Below are positions 1 through 7,697 of a DNA stretch of 23,141 bases, piece by piece. A model generated the notes under the pieces. The model saw only the letters and a program-made list of their open reading frames with translations, did not search any database and was not told where the DNA came from. The translations under genes were made by a program, and so were the position numbers. This stretch comes from a virus: IMG/VR virus record IMGVR_UViG_3300042540_000870, positions 1 to 23,141 of that record, one strand, 5' to 3'. The first letter of the stretch is position 1, and the number at the start of each line of letters is the position of its first letter.

Positions 1-247
1 CCTCAATGCCAAACTGATTGACTATATCAGTGCCATTGAAGCCTTTGTAGGTGTCTACGTAGGCTTCAATAGTGTAAGAGTTTGTAAAATTTGTAGCAAG
101 ATCTTCGCCGAACAGTCTGTCTAGATTTACGTATTGTCTGGGAACATAGATAATGTCACGACCCGTACCCTTGATTATCTCAATGGTAACATCTTCAACT
201 AAGTTTTGAGCTCCGGTGTCATCACCTAGATACGGGTTTATTGCCAT
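1..247 (-). CDS. 14: gp14-like neck protein (3' end beyond window)
   Basis: This is the N-terminal 82 codons of a T4 gp14-type neck protein, which helps seal the head portal and join head to tail. It starts at the ATG at 247-245, one base after the gp13 stop, and is open to the window edge. The visible part reads MAINPYLGDDTGAQNLVEDV, followed by TIEIIKGTGRDIIYVPRQ, an LFGED motif and a YTIEAYVDTYKGF segment. The order 'LVEDxxIExIKxxGxDxxYxPR ... GED ... IExY' is the pattern I know from gp14 neck proteins of T4-like phages. Its position directly after a gp13-like gene in the same operon supports the call. The 3' part lies outside the window, so total length is unknown. Confidence 0.75.
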   Translation of the reverse strand, partial: MAINPYLGDDTGAQNLVEDVTIEIIKGTGRDIIYVPRQYVNLDRLFGEDLATNFTNSYTIEAYVDTYKGFNGTDIVNQFGIE

Positions 248-248
248 G

Positions 249-1049
249 TTAGCCTATTTGCATGTCTGGGATGGGTTCGTACATCTTAGTTATACTGTCT
301 TCTATTTCCTGTATTTCTCTCAGAGCGTCCTGCATAAGTGCCGGGGCATTCAATTGAGCACCACCTGGCAATGGTACATTTGCAAACTTCATTAAGTTTT
401 GTGCCCACTGTTTTTTAAGCATTGCGATGTAATATCTTTTAAGAATTCGATCTTTCCAAATTTTAGGATATTGGTTAACGTCAATAGCCACATAAGTTTC
501 CAACAGAATATAATTTCCCGCTTTAAGTCTGTCTTTGCCCATTTCTAAAAACAATCTTGCAGTTGCTTTTGAGAACGTGTAAGAGCAAGGATATGCAAAT
601 GTATATTCAATAGTTTGAATGTAGCTTCTGGCCATTTCATAGTTAGCCAATGCACCATATGGTGCCAGACCTTGGTTAAAGAAAATACCAAAAAAGTCTT
701 GCATGGATAACTGATATCGCAAATCAAAAATGTAATCTCCGACTGTAGAACTGATTGGATAGACCTTACTGACTGTCATTATATCAGTGCCGTTCGGCCA
801 TCCACCAGTGGCTCCGAGAGCATCACCAATAGTATCTGTGTCAATATACTGTTTATCAATGTCAGATTGTTGGACTTTATACGAAAACAAAGCCCGGTGG
901 GCAAAATCAAAATGTCTTTCCATTAAAAAATTTAAGCAATCTGTCAGGCGGTCGTCTGCTTGGGTAGCGCCTACGTTTACCGTAACAACAGGCTCACCTA
1001 GGGCACCCTTGCAATATGCTATAAATTCTTGTTTATTTGTTGGTTCCAT
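249..1049 (-). CDS. 13: gp13-like neck protein
   Basis: This 266-residue protein resembles the T4-superfamily gp13 neck protein, which forms part of the collar above the portal. T4 gp13 is somewhat longer (about 309 aa). The C-terminal third carries a block I associate with gp13 of marine T4-like phages: around residues 205-245 it reads 'KRYYIAMLKKQWAQNLMKF' and then 'VPLPGGAQLNAPALMQDAL'. The N-terminus (KQEFIAYCKGALGEPVVTVN followed by DDRLTDCLNFLMERH) also fits that family. The ATG follows a CTAAATA late-promoter-like motif by only nine bases. There is no clear Shine-Dalgarno sequence. The gene is followed after one base by gp14, as expected for the pair. Confidence 0.7.
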   Translation of the reverse strand: MEPTNKQEFIAYCKGALGEPVVTVNVGATQADDRLTDCLNFLMERHFDFAHRALFSYKVQQSDIDKQYIDTDTIGDALGATGGWPNGTDIMTVSKVYPISSTVGDYIFDLRYQLSMQDFFGIFFNQGLAPYGALANYEMARSYIQTIEYTFAYPCSYTFSKATARLFLEMGKDRLKAGNYILLETYVAIDVNQYPKIWKDRILKRYYIAMLKKQWAQNLMKFANVPLPGGAQLNAPALMQDALREIQEIEDSITKMYEPIPDMQIG

Positions 1050-1057
1050 TTCAAAAA

Positions 1058-1525
1058 TTATTTAGAGTTCTCACTCCGAGCAATTTTTGAAATTTTGTCA
1101 AATACTTCATATTCTGCTTGTGACGGATTGGGATTTGATACTTTGATTTGTTGCAATTTTAATATGTCGTAAACTTCAATTTGGCTTTTGCGACCTTTTT
1201 CGCTTACTTCTTTAGGCGAAGCGGGAGTATAATTTGAAAATCCAGGCATCTCTAATGGGCAAGTAAGTCTAGGATAGTCTAGCTTAGAGTACACATTGCC
1301 GTTTAATGTTAATTGAGTAAATGGCGTATCACCACACCCACAGGCTCCACAATAATGACTATCAAAATTTTTACTTTTTAATAAGTGTGGACATGGAGCT
1401 ATCTCTTCGTTGCCAAAACAAGAAAGTCCTCTTAATTGTTTTCCTTGTGTGCTAACTTTATTGTTGGCGAATCCACGGGAAGCCAAAGACATAGCCAATG
1501 ATAAACATTTTTCTATAAAATTCAT
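1058..1525 (-). CDS. Cysteine-rich putative metal-binding protein
   Basis: This is a 155-residue protein of unknown function inside the baseplate/neck operon. I chose the ATG at 1525 because it forms an ATGA overlap with the stop of the upstream gene, the usual coupling in this operon; an in-frame ATG 33 bases upstream is less likely. Seven cysteines are visible at residues 7, 36, 45, 59, 62, 64 and 89. They are arranged as SCFG, APCPHL, YCGACGCGD and LTCPLEMPGFSNY. The CxxCxC cluster with flanking cysteines looks like a zinc or iron-sulfur site. The C-terminus is charged and possibly helical. I do not recognise a named family; a similar Cys-rich protein may be common among aquatic T4-like phages. 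Its location suggests a virion-assembly role, but that is inference. Confidence 0.65.
   Translation of the reverse strand: MNFIEKCLSLAMSLASRGFANNKVSTQGKQLRGLSCFGNEEIAPCPHLLKSKNFDSHYCGACGCGDTPFTQLTLNGNVYSKLDYPRLTCPLEMPGFSNYTPASPKEVSEKGRKSQIEVYDILKLQQIKVSNPNPSQAEYEVFDKISKIARSENSK
1059..1065 (-). promoter_or_regulatory. CTAAATA late-promoter-like motif before gp13
   Basis: CTAAATA reads on the minus strand at 1065-1059 and overlaps the stop codon of the upstream Cys-rich gene. It is followed by ATTTTTGAA and then the gp13 ATG. The motif resembles the T4 late promoter TATAAATA and recurs before other structural genes here. If transcription starts about 6 bases downstream, the leader would be only a few bases long. 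Confidence 0.5.
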
Positions 1526-2133
1526 ACAATGAATGTTACGTTGAATGAAAACGGACATGCTAAATCCTTAACCAATTGTTGGTAAGAAGCAGAAAGCGCG
1601 GTGTCCGTTTCAATCAATATGCTTGCAGCACTGGTAGTGGTTACCGCTACAGTGTCCATAGCAAACATTGTCTTAATAAAATACTCAATGCCTTCCGGAG
1701 TTCCACGTATTCTACGATAATCTTTATCGTGACAAAGCATAAACCTTCTAAAGTTTTCAACTAACTCTGGGTATTCGTTCAAGTCTAGTTGTTGTGAAAA
1801 TACATCATCGGCATATGGTTGCAAAAAGTCTGAATTGACAAGAGCAATATCTCGAAAATCTTCAAGATAAAATCCAAGCCCATATCCGTCCTCATAATCA
1901 AAAAGCCATCTATAATAGAATATAAAAAAATCTATTACTGGAGCCGAGTCCGGATTTTGCTCATAGAGATCTTGAATCCATTCTGGAAATTGTGTTTTAA
2001 TGTTTATAGCATCACCATTCCAGTTTTTTTCTGGAATGTTTTGTTCTCTCAGATATGCAAACGCTTTACGTACAAAAGTATCAATTCCTGTTTGTACTGA
2101 GTCTGGGGTATTTGCATTAAAAAAGGTAAGCAT
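1522..2133 (-). CDS. Putative baseplate wedge protein, gpI/gp7-like
   Basis: This 203-residue protein starts at an ATG immediately after the gp6 stop codon (TAAATG). A GGAG Shine-Dalgarno sequence lies within the end of gp6. The motif RRIRGTPEGIEYFIKTMF at about residues 140-157 matches the 'R..GT..GI.YF...F' signature seen in P2 gpI-type and gp7-type proteins that sit next to the gp6/gpJ wedge protein. The preceding segment is rich in aromatic and acidic residues (residues 66-95). T4 gp7 is far larger (over 1000 aa), so this would be a minimal wedge component. In many contractile systems gpJ/gp6 is followed by gpI, and that is the arrangement here. The call rests on one short motif plus gene order. 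Confidence 0.45.
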   Translation of the reverse strand: MLTFFNANTPDSVQTGIDTFVRKAFAYLREQNIPEKNWNGDAINIKTQFPEWIQDLYEQNPDSAPVIDFFIFYYRWLFDYEDGYGLGFYLEDFRDIALVNSDFLQPYADDVFSQQLDLNEYPELVENFRRFMLCHDKDYRRIRGTPEGIEYFIKTMFAMDTVAVTTTSAASILIETDTALSASYQQLVKDLACPFSFNVTFIV

Positions 2134-3222
2134 TTATGCTCCGTAAGTCAAAGAGATACCAGCCATTTTTCTGGTAGCCAAGTATGATGTAATGAGCTGA
2201 TTTTGAACCGTAGGATTATTTAATGTTGATACATAAATTTTAATCTGTCCAGCAGCTGGGCTTGAAACTTGAATATCAGTTTTTGTTACAGATATGCCGT
2301 TTTCCAACAAGAAAGTATAGGTAGCATCAACATAATCAGTTTCAGTGACTAGGCGATCATTGGTTGATGTTACGTATGGGACGTATGTTTTAAGATAATC
2401 TTTAGACACACTATTACGACCACCTGATGGCGTAGTATGGCTTACAATTGTCACCCCATTATAATCTCTGGCTCCTGTAATTTGAGCAGAGTTTGCCATT
2501 GTTCCAGAGGATTCTATTGCTTCTATGGTCACTGCGGGATCTGGAACTTCAGCACCAGCTATGTTTGTTGTTACGTAATAAACATTAGGACCATTAAGAA
2601 CCGTAAATATTTTTGATCCAGAAGAATTAGAAAAACGATCCACTCTGGTCCAGTAATCGTCTGTCAGGGCTGAGGTTTTGGTTGAAAAGCGAACTGCAGT
2701 AGGATCGTAAGCCAAAGGTAATTCTAAAACCAAAGACTGGCTGTCAAAATTATTAAAGGCAGCTATATTTTTTCCAGCCACCATTTCAACAGTAATAGTA
2801 TTTGAACCAGTTACTGGCACTTCTTCTAAATTATAAAACAAACAAGGTGATCCATTTGTCTGTACTGCAGTAAATGCGCTAAAAATTGGTATTGCAGCTG
2901 CTCCTGCATTTTGTATAGACACCAAGCTTCTTGCAGACACTGAGTCTCCAACAAACCCTCCACGGAGATTTAAATCCAACAGCAATGCTCTTTTGGTAGT
3001 AGCTGTAACCGGAAAAGAATTTGTTAACACAGAATGAAGGTAGTATCCATTATATGCAGTGTTAGCTGAAAGAATGTCAATAAAAAGATTAATAGCAGAT
3101 GCAGAATTATCAAAGTCGTATGATTGAAATTGTGGATATTTCTGTAAGAAAGTCACTAAATTATTTCTTATAGATGTATAATCTAGTTTACCAACATTCA
3201 ATGTAGTATAATCGTAGCTCAT
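2134..3222 (-). CDS. 6: gp6-like baseplate wedge protein (short, baseplate J family)
   Basis: This 362-residue protein is related to T4 gp6, the wedge protein whose dimers form the inner baseplate ring. The N-terminal 60-100 residues show the typical gp6/gpJ start: LDYTSIRNNLVTFLQKYPQF, then YDFDNSASAINLFIDILSAN, then TAYNGYYLHSVLTNSFPVTA. It then has a beta-rich middle and a C-terminus of the type seen in baseplate J proteins (DYVDATYTFLLENGISVTKT, and a closing LITSYLATRKMAGISLTYG). T4 gp6 is about 660 aa, so this version is roughly half length. Its ATG overlaps the gp25 stop as ATGA. gp25, gp6 and a gpI-like gene in that order are the conserved wedge cassette of contractile tails. Confidence 0.75.
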   Translation of the reverse strand: MSYDYTTLNVGKLDYTSIRNNLVTFLQKYPQFQSYDFDNSASAINLFIDILSANTAYNGYYLHSVLTNSFPVTATTKRALLLDLNLRGGFVGDSVSARSLVSIQNAGAAAIPIFSAFTAVQTNGSPCLFYNLEEVPVTGSNTITVEMVAGKNIAAFNNFDSQSLVLELPLAYDPTAVRFSTKTSALTDDYWTRVDRFSNSSGSKIFTVLNGPNVYYVTTNIAGAEVPDPAVTIEAIESSGTMANSAQITGARDYNGVTIVSHTTPSGGRNSVSKDYLKTYVPYVTSTNDRLVTETDYVDATYTFLLENGISVTKTDIQVSSPAAGQIKIYVSTLNNPTVQNQLITSYLATRKMAGISLTYGA

Positions 3223-3599
3223 GGTTTGTACTTTATAAGAGTTACTGTGTTGTTTGGAATATTAAAAGATTTAGTTTTATAATCAAAGGTCACAGTAATT
3301 GTAATTTCTGCCCCAGAATATTGAATTGAAGATTTGATGTTATAAATTCCACTTATTAAATAAGACAAAGAACTATAAATTCTGTTATTATACAAAGTTC
3401 TTGTAAAATTATTAGCTATAGATTGCGTATCAAAATCTACACCTACAACAGGAGCGAATGGTCGTTCGATCTTATTTGATAATACTATATTTTGAATTTG
3501 TTGTGCAATCGAAGCCATACCAGCAACCAATGCGATATCTTTTTCCTCACTGGATGTGGCTACAGGTAATAATAAAATAGAAAAATCTACTTTGTCCAT
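3219..3599 (-). CDS. 25: gp25-like baseplate wedge protein
   Basis: This 126-residue protein belongs to the gp25/GpW family, which forms the wedge core with gp6 and nucleates the tail sheath. The family signature is visible at residues 31-56: IAQQIQNIVLSNKIERPFAP followed by VVGVDF. This corresponds to 'I..SI..LL.T..GER...P.FG'. Length matches T4 gp25 (about 132 aa). It is the first gene after a CTAAATA motif, only seven bases from its ATG, with a weak AGGA just upstream. It overlaps gp6 by ATGA. Confidence 0.8.
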   Translation of the reverse strand: MDKVDFSILLLPVATSSEEKDIALVAGMASIAQQIQNIVLSNKIERPFAPVVGVDFDTQSIANNFTRTLYNNRIYSSLSYLISGIYNIKSSIQYSGAEITITVTFDYKTKSFNIPNNTVTLIKYKP

Positions 3600-3606
3600 T
3601 TCCTAT

Positions 3607-3613
3607 TATTTAG
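3607..3613 (-). promoter_or_regulatory. CTAAATA late-promoter-like motif before gp25
   Basis: CTAAATA on the minus strand overlaps the stop codon (TAA) of the upstream hub-like gene. It is followed by ATAGGAA and the gp25 ATG. Seven bases from motif to start codon would leave almost no leader if the transcript starts where T4 late RNAs do. Confidence 0.5.
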
Positions 3614-4440
3614 GGTCTAGGTAATGGTGAACGAGTTGACCTGTATGGCTTGGCTGGGCTATATGGAGGATAAAAACGACCACGGGTCAATTTACTTAGA
3701 GACAAAATAGTCGTATGTCCGCCATCGTTTTTAATAACATTTTTTGCTCTTAGGACATAATAGTAACCAGTTTTGATACTTTCCGATGGCGCAGTTTCGG
3801 TCAGAGTTGTCAATCCAGTTGCATTGTTGGCCTTAAGATATACTATATCGCCTGGTCTTTGTGCTAAATCTCCACCAACTGTAATTTCAACAAGATCACC
3901 TACTGATTCTGTAAATTCTTGACGACGTATTGGAGTTTTTATATGCGTATCCCAGAACGTAGAAGAACTGAGTCTATACCGAAGATAAGTTTCATACATA
4001 TCACCAACAAGGGGACAGTTATAACTAAAAGAAGCATACGGATCGGTCCAGAAGCAACCAAGCCAAGCTGTGTTTCCGAATTTCTGTTCAACTAAACGAG
4101 CTTCTCTGTCTGGGTTATCAAATATTAAAGTAAATCCGCCTGCGGTTCCAGCTGACCCAAACCCAGAACTTCCACTATTACCGCAAATAGTAACACCAGA
4201 AGTATTCCCAACAAGACCAAAGGTACTTGTGATGGAATATGTATTGCCTACCCCTAAAGCCATAGCTATAGCTTTAATCTCTGGATATTGATCATAGCAG
4301 TCTTCCAATGAATCGGGTGCGGGTCGTTGACCTGTTGTGACCTTTGAATTAGCACACAGATATTCTGGGCGATTAGCAATAGCATTGCCATCTTGTATTT
4401 TTAATACGTTTGTACCAAGGATTGTAATTCTTTTAGGCAT
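3610..4440 (-). CDS. Putative baseplate hub-associated protein
   Basis: This 276-residue protein overlaps the end of the gp27-like gene by eight bases (ATGCCTAA), which implies coupled translation. It has a Gly/Ser-rich stretch near residues 85-105. The C-terminal domain, about residues 165-260, reads GDLVEITVGGDLAQRPGDIV, then GYYYVLRAKNVIKNDGGHTT and ILSLSKLTRGRFY. This 'GD.V ... sG.Y.V...H......T.L.L.R' arrangement looks like the last beta domain of gp27/hub-type proteins. The tail is rich in Pro and Arg. My inference is that it supplies a domain of the central hub that other phages encode in the same chain as gp27. No enzymatic motif is visible, and this is not the gp5 lysozyme. Confidence 0.45.
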   Translation of the reverse strand: MPKRITILGTNVLKIQDGNAIANRPEYLCANSKVTTGQRPAPDSLEDCYDQYPEIKAIAMALGVGNTYSITSTFGLVGNTSGVTICGNSGSSGFGSAGTAGGFTLIFDNPDREARLVEQKFGNTAWLGCFWTDPYASFSYNCPLVGDMYETYLRYRLSSSTFWDTHIKTPIRRQEFTESVGDLVEITVGGDLAQRPGDIVYLKANNATGLTTLTETAPSESIKTGYYYVLRAKNVIKNDGGHTTILSLSKLTRGRFYPPYSPAKPYRSTRSPLPRP

Positions 4441-6790
4441 TGCAACTTCCGTCTACGGCGTTTTCTACAGCAAAATAATAAACATATTCATTGTCAAGAT
4501 TGGGGGCGGGGGTAGCAGCTCCCATATCTCTTAGATTTTTTATAGGAATTTTATACATTTTAACAATGTGATTGGCGCTTCCTGACAAATTATCTTCTGT
4601 GTAAAAAGTTCCAGTAAATCCTACAGGTTTTACAGAAAAAGATCCAATAGATTCAATATTATTGATATTATATCCTGGTCCTCGGTAAGGGGAAACTGGA
4701 GCACTACCGTCGTAAAAGGCGTTCATGCGTTCGTTCAGATTCACAGCCCAAGTTTCAATACCAGTAAATCCTTTATTTATAGAAAGACTCTGAATATCTT
4801 GCGTGGAAGGTGATCCAGTAGAACCTATACACTGACTTGCAGTCCATCCTTGGAACATATTGTGGTTTGATGCATCTATTGGAATGTTTGCTGTGTTTCC
4901 TCCTGTAAATCCAGCTATGTATGGACCCGGCTGTAGCATTTTCCAAGAATAAAGCCATGCATTAGCAAGAGGATATATAGCGGGTTCTCCATTGTCTTTA
5001 AATAATTGACGTTTATCTTGAATAAATCCGGTAATTTTAGCAAAGAACCAATCTTCTTTAGGTGCTAGATCAGTTCCAATGCAACACAAAACGTTTGCAA
5101 CAAAGTTTTCTTTTTCTGTTTTTTCCAATAGTACGCGGCGTTCATTGTCGTAAAACGACTTTTCCTTCATCGCTTCGTACTTGGCTGCTAAAACTTTATT
5201 TAAGCTAACCTGTGCCAGTAGGTTGTCAATTAAAAGGTCAGAAACGTCTGATGAATTTTCTCCACCAGAAGTAGAATTTAATATCTCAGATATTTCTTCG
5301 TAAAAATCTTTCTTTGTCACTACTACTGTAGACCCACTCAATCCTCGTTCAATATTCGGGTGAGTTGTTGTCATGTCATACTGAAACTGCCACATATATG
5401 GATTATCATTGAAAGCATACAATGGAGTTTGAGGTAAAGTCGGGTTGTAAGAGTCCCGCAATCCTAGAGGAGTAGTTTCAATATTGTTTAAAATATTTTC
5501 GTAAGATGCAGTAGCATCTACGCTATTTATTTTAAATCTAGTATCATTATAATCTTTGCTGTATCCAAAAAAACCTTTATCTGGCAAATGATACAAATTT
5601 GAATCTTCTATAGCTGAAACTCGTCGCGAATATGTCAACCCAGGGGAATCATTTATAGTATAAGATGTAACAGTACTGAGTGTAGTATTAGCACTTTCAC
5701 TTAAGAACGGAGACATTAAGCGTTCTATATCTGAGGTAGACCCTGCTGGCACTCCCTCGGTATCTTCCATATAGATTGGGCTACTACGAATATAGTAGTA
5801 ATTTTTATCATGAATAGTATATGCTGGGTTTGTTACCATTACATATATTTTTTTGCAAAGTCGTTCTTGTCCTTCAATTACTAAACTTCGCTCTACGTCC
5901 GCGGAATCGTATATTGCATATGCTTGAATATGTCCGGGGTCGGTATTTTCTTTATCAAAACTAAAATCGTCAGCTAACAAATCAGTTTGTAAATCAAAAA
6001 ACTTATAATTTAAACAATTTGTAAAATCTGTCCAGAACATATAATACGGACGATCAAATTCATCTGTAGCATAGGTAAAAAGATAATTTAAATACGTAAT
6101 AATATTAGTTTGAAATTGTTCTCGTCGCATGGCATCCGAGATGCGAGGACGAAATAAAACATAGTTTGTCGGTTCAGCTATATTTTTTATAAAAAGATTA
6201 ACACCACATCCGTTTAAACTAACTTCACCACCTTCACTGTCTGTGATGGTAAACTCCGGAGGTGTAAAAACTTTTTTCTTTGCGTACGTTTTTATAATAT
6301 GTTCTGGAGTAGTGACAAAGGGATATTGAATTCCCCAAACAGGAAAAGCTTCCCCTACAGGCTCCAGCTCACCAGTTTCTGCATTTAATTCATAATCTTG
6401 TCGTTCATCATAAAATGAAACATATTGAGATTCGTAGTAAAGTTTATTTGTAAAATTAATAGCAACGAACGCTTGATCTATTTCTGATGCCATGTTGTTG
6501 ACATAGGTTACAGAAGTAATATACCAAGTAAATTTTTCATTATTGTTTAACGCTACTTTAATTTTTTTAATTTCACGTTGCGCGATATAAGAGACAATAT
6601 CACCAGTGTCTCTTACTATTAAACTTCCAACTGGGAAAATGTTATTGGTGCTTTCTTCCAATTCCATTCTTTCAAATTGACAAAAAGTATTAATTGTTAA
6701 TAATTCAATACCATCGGCATCACTGGAGTCATCAGTATTACCAAAAAATAATTTTATTGAAGTAAACGGAGTTGAAATTGGATTTTGCAT
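4433..6790 (-). CDS. Putative gp27-like baseplate hub protein
   Basis: This is a 785-residue structural protein. Its first 80-130 residues resemble the first beta-barrel of gp27/VgrG-type hub proteins: a segment FERMELEESTNNIFPVGSLI, then VRDTGDIVSYIAQREIKKIK, then a strand pair ending KFTWYITSVTYV. This corresponds to the 'E....... G...I.D..G.l......E.I.i' pattern of hub proteins. The rest is a long, aromatic-rich region without a motif I can name. A Ser/Gly stretch lies near residues 500-515. Between the gp53-like gene and the gp25/gp6 cassette, a central hub protein is the expected role. It is about twice the length of T4 gp27 (about 391 aa), so it may have absorbed extra wedge or spike functions. 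The ATG is one base after the gp53-like stop. Confidence 0.5.
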   Translation of the reverse strand: MQNPISTPFTSIKLFFGNTDDSSDADGIELLTINTFCQFERMELEESTNNIFPVGSLIVRDTGDIVSYIAQREIKKIKVALNNNEKFTWYITSVTYVNNMASEIDQAFVAINFTNKLYYESQYVSFYDERQDYELNAETGELEPVGEAFPVWGIQYPFVTTPEHIIKTYAKKKVFTPPEFTITDSEGGEVSLNGCGVNLFIKNIAEPTNYVLFRPRISDAMRREQFQTNIITYLNYLFTYATDEFDRPYYMFWTDFTNCLNYKFFDLQTDLLADDFSFDKENTDPGHIQAYAIYDSADVERSLVIEGQERLCKKIYVMVTNPAYTIHDKNYYYIRSSPIYMEDTEGVPAGSTSDIERLMSPFLSESANTTLSTVTSYTINDSPGLTYSRRVSAIEDSNLYHLPDKGFFGYSKDYNDTRFKINSVDATASYENILNNIETTPLGLRDSYNPTLPQTPLYAFNDNPYMWQFQYDMTTTHPNIERGLSGSTVVVTKKDFYEEISEILNSTSGGENSSDVSDLLIDNLLAQVSLNKVLAAKYEAMKEKSFYDNERRVLLEKTEKENFVANVLCCIGTDLAPKEDWFFAKITGFIQDKRQLFKDNGEPAIYPLANAWLYSWKMLQPGPYIAGFTGGNTANIPIDASNHNMFQGWTASQCIGSTGSPSTQDIQSLSINKGFTGIETWAVNLNERMNAFYDGSAPVSPYRGPGYNINNIESIGSFSVKPVGFTGTFYTEDNLSGSANHIVKMYKIPIKNLRDMGAATPAPNLDNEYVYYFAVENAVDGSCNA

Positions 6791-6791
6791 A

Positions 6792-7697
6792 TTAAATCAA
6801 CTTATTTAAAATACGACCGAACGCTGCCTGTTGTATATAGACAACTTGTGACTGTTCTTGGTATTCTGCTTGCTGGTACTGTTTGACAGGAATAGTGTTA
6901 TAAGTTTGATTATAATCTAAGCTGGCCGAGGCGTTTGGAGCATCTTCTTCAAGAACTGTAAAGGGTGTATCGTTGAATGCGGCAATCTGTGCATAATATG
7001 AAGTTTTAGATTTAGTAGTTTTTTCTATGGCCTCAACCGGGGATTCCGTAAATTTGTAAGTTTTTAAATTAACTGTCAAAGCTGTCGTTGTAGTATATGG
7101 GTTGATTACTAATCCATACTGTCCATTAGTTTTTCTTAATACATAAAAATTGTAACCCAACGAAACTATATCCGGATTTGCTAGATCTTGAGCTCCAGTA
7201 TCGCCTCCTGGTTTTAGGTTGGGAGTAATTTTTGCTTTTTTTGTATCTGAATAAGCTTTTTGAACGTGCCAGATGTCTGGATCTGTTGGAAAAATAGATT
7301 CTGCTGCGGTAACACCCGGAGAATAAGTATTCAACCAAGGAATAATAATATCCCCTTCTTTTAAATTTAAAAAAGTCTCTGGATTATTTTTAGTTCCAGA
7401 AAAACGCAAAACGGCTGATGAATAGATGCTGTTTCGGTCTTGGTAGGCACTTGGCTCTTCCGGTATCACTTCCCACGGATTAATTTGTTCATTGGCAAAC
7501 ATCAAAGCCCAAAAGTCTTCAGCATTTTGATATAATTCTAAACTTAATCCACCAATTTCATCAGCTTTATATGATGTTGCTGGAGTTGCAGAATAATCTG
7601 ATGGATCTGCATCATATGCATATGAAATATCTACTAAAGTTTTATTTTTTCCTTCAATAGTTGATGTATAATTTGGAAATTTTTGAAAATAACTCAT
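6792..7697 (-). CDS. 53: gp53-like baseplate wedge protein
   Basis: This 301-residue protein has the gp53 signature near its N-terminus. Around residues 50-85 it reads GLSLELYQNAEDFWALMFAN followed by EQINPWEVIPEEPSAYQ. It matches the gp53 pattern 'Y.....YWv.l..N...dP......' that precedes a long beta-rich tail. A segment around residues 108-122, LNLKEGDIIIPWLN, recalls the LysM-like end seen in many gp53 homologues. T4 gp53 is about 196 aa, so this one is longer. gp53 joins neighbouring wedges in the baseplate. Its ATG overlaps the preceding stop (ATGA), and the hub gene follows after one base. Confidence 0.6.
   Translation of the reverse strand: MSYFQKFPNYTSTIEGKNKTLVDISYAYDADPSDYSATPATSYKADEIGGLSLELYQNAEDFWALMFANEQINPWEVIPEEPSAYQDRNSIYSSAVLRFSGTKNNPETFLNLKEGDIIIPWLNTYSPGVTAAESIFPTDPDIWHVQKAYSDTKKAKITPNLKPGGDTGAQDLANPDIVSLGYNFYVLRKTNGQYGLVINPYTTTTALTVNLKTYKFTESPVEAIEKTTKSKTSYYAQIAAFNDTPFTVLEEDAPNASASLDYNQTYNTIPVKQYQQAEYQEQSQVVYIQQAAFGRILNKLI
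6803..6809 (-). promoter_or_regulatory. TTAAATA possible late promoter before the hub gene
   Basis: TTAAATA reads on the minus strand inside the 3' end of the gp53-like gene, with twelve bases to the hub-protein ATG. It is a one-base variant of the CTAAATA motif and has the same spacing range. In AT-rich DNA a seven-base AT match is weak evidence. Confidence 0.25.

Noticed and set aside
787-1065. Plus-strand open frame opposite gp13
   Set aside because: It is antisense to a recognisable neck protein, lacks a ribosome binding site and has no family features.
1526-1558. Upstream in-frame extension of the Cys-rich protein from an ATG at 1558
   Set aside because: The ATGA overlap at 1525-1522 matches the operon's coupling style, and the extension would lie wholly inside the preceding gene.
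4433-6790. gp5 lysozyme or other lytic enzyme in the hub gene
   Set aside because: No lysozyme or peptidase motif could be found in the protein.
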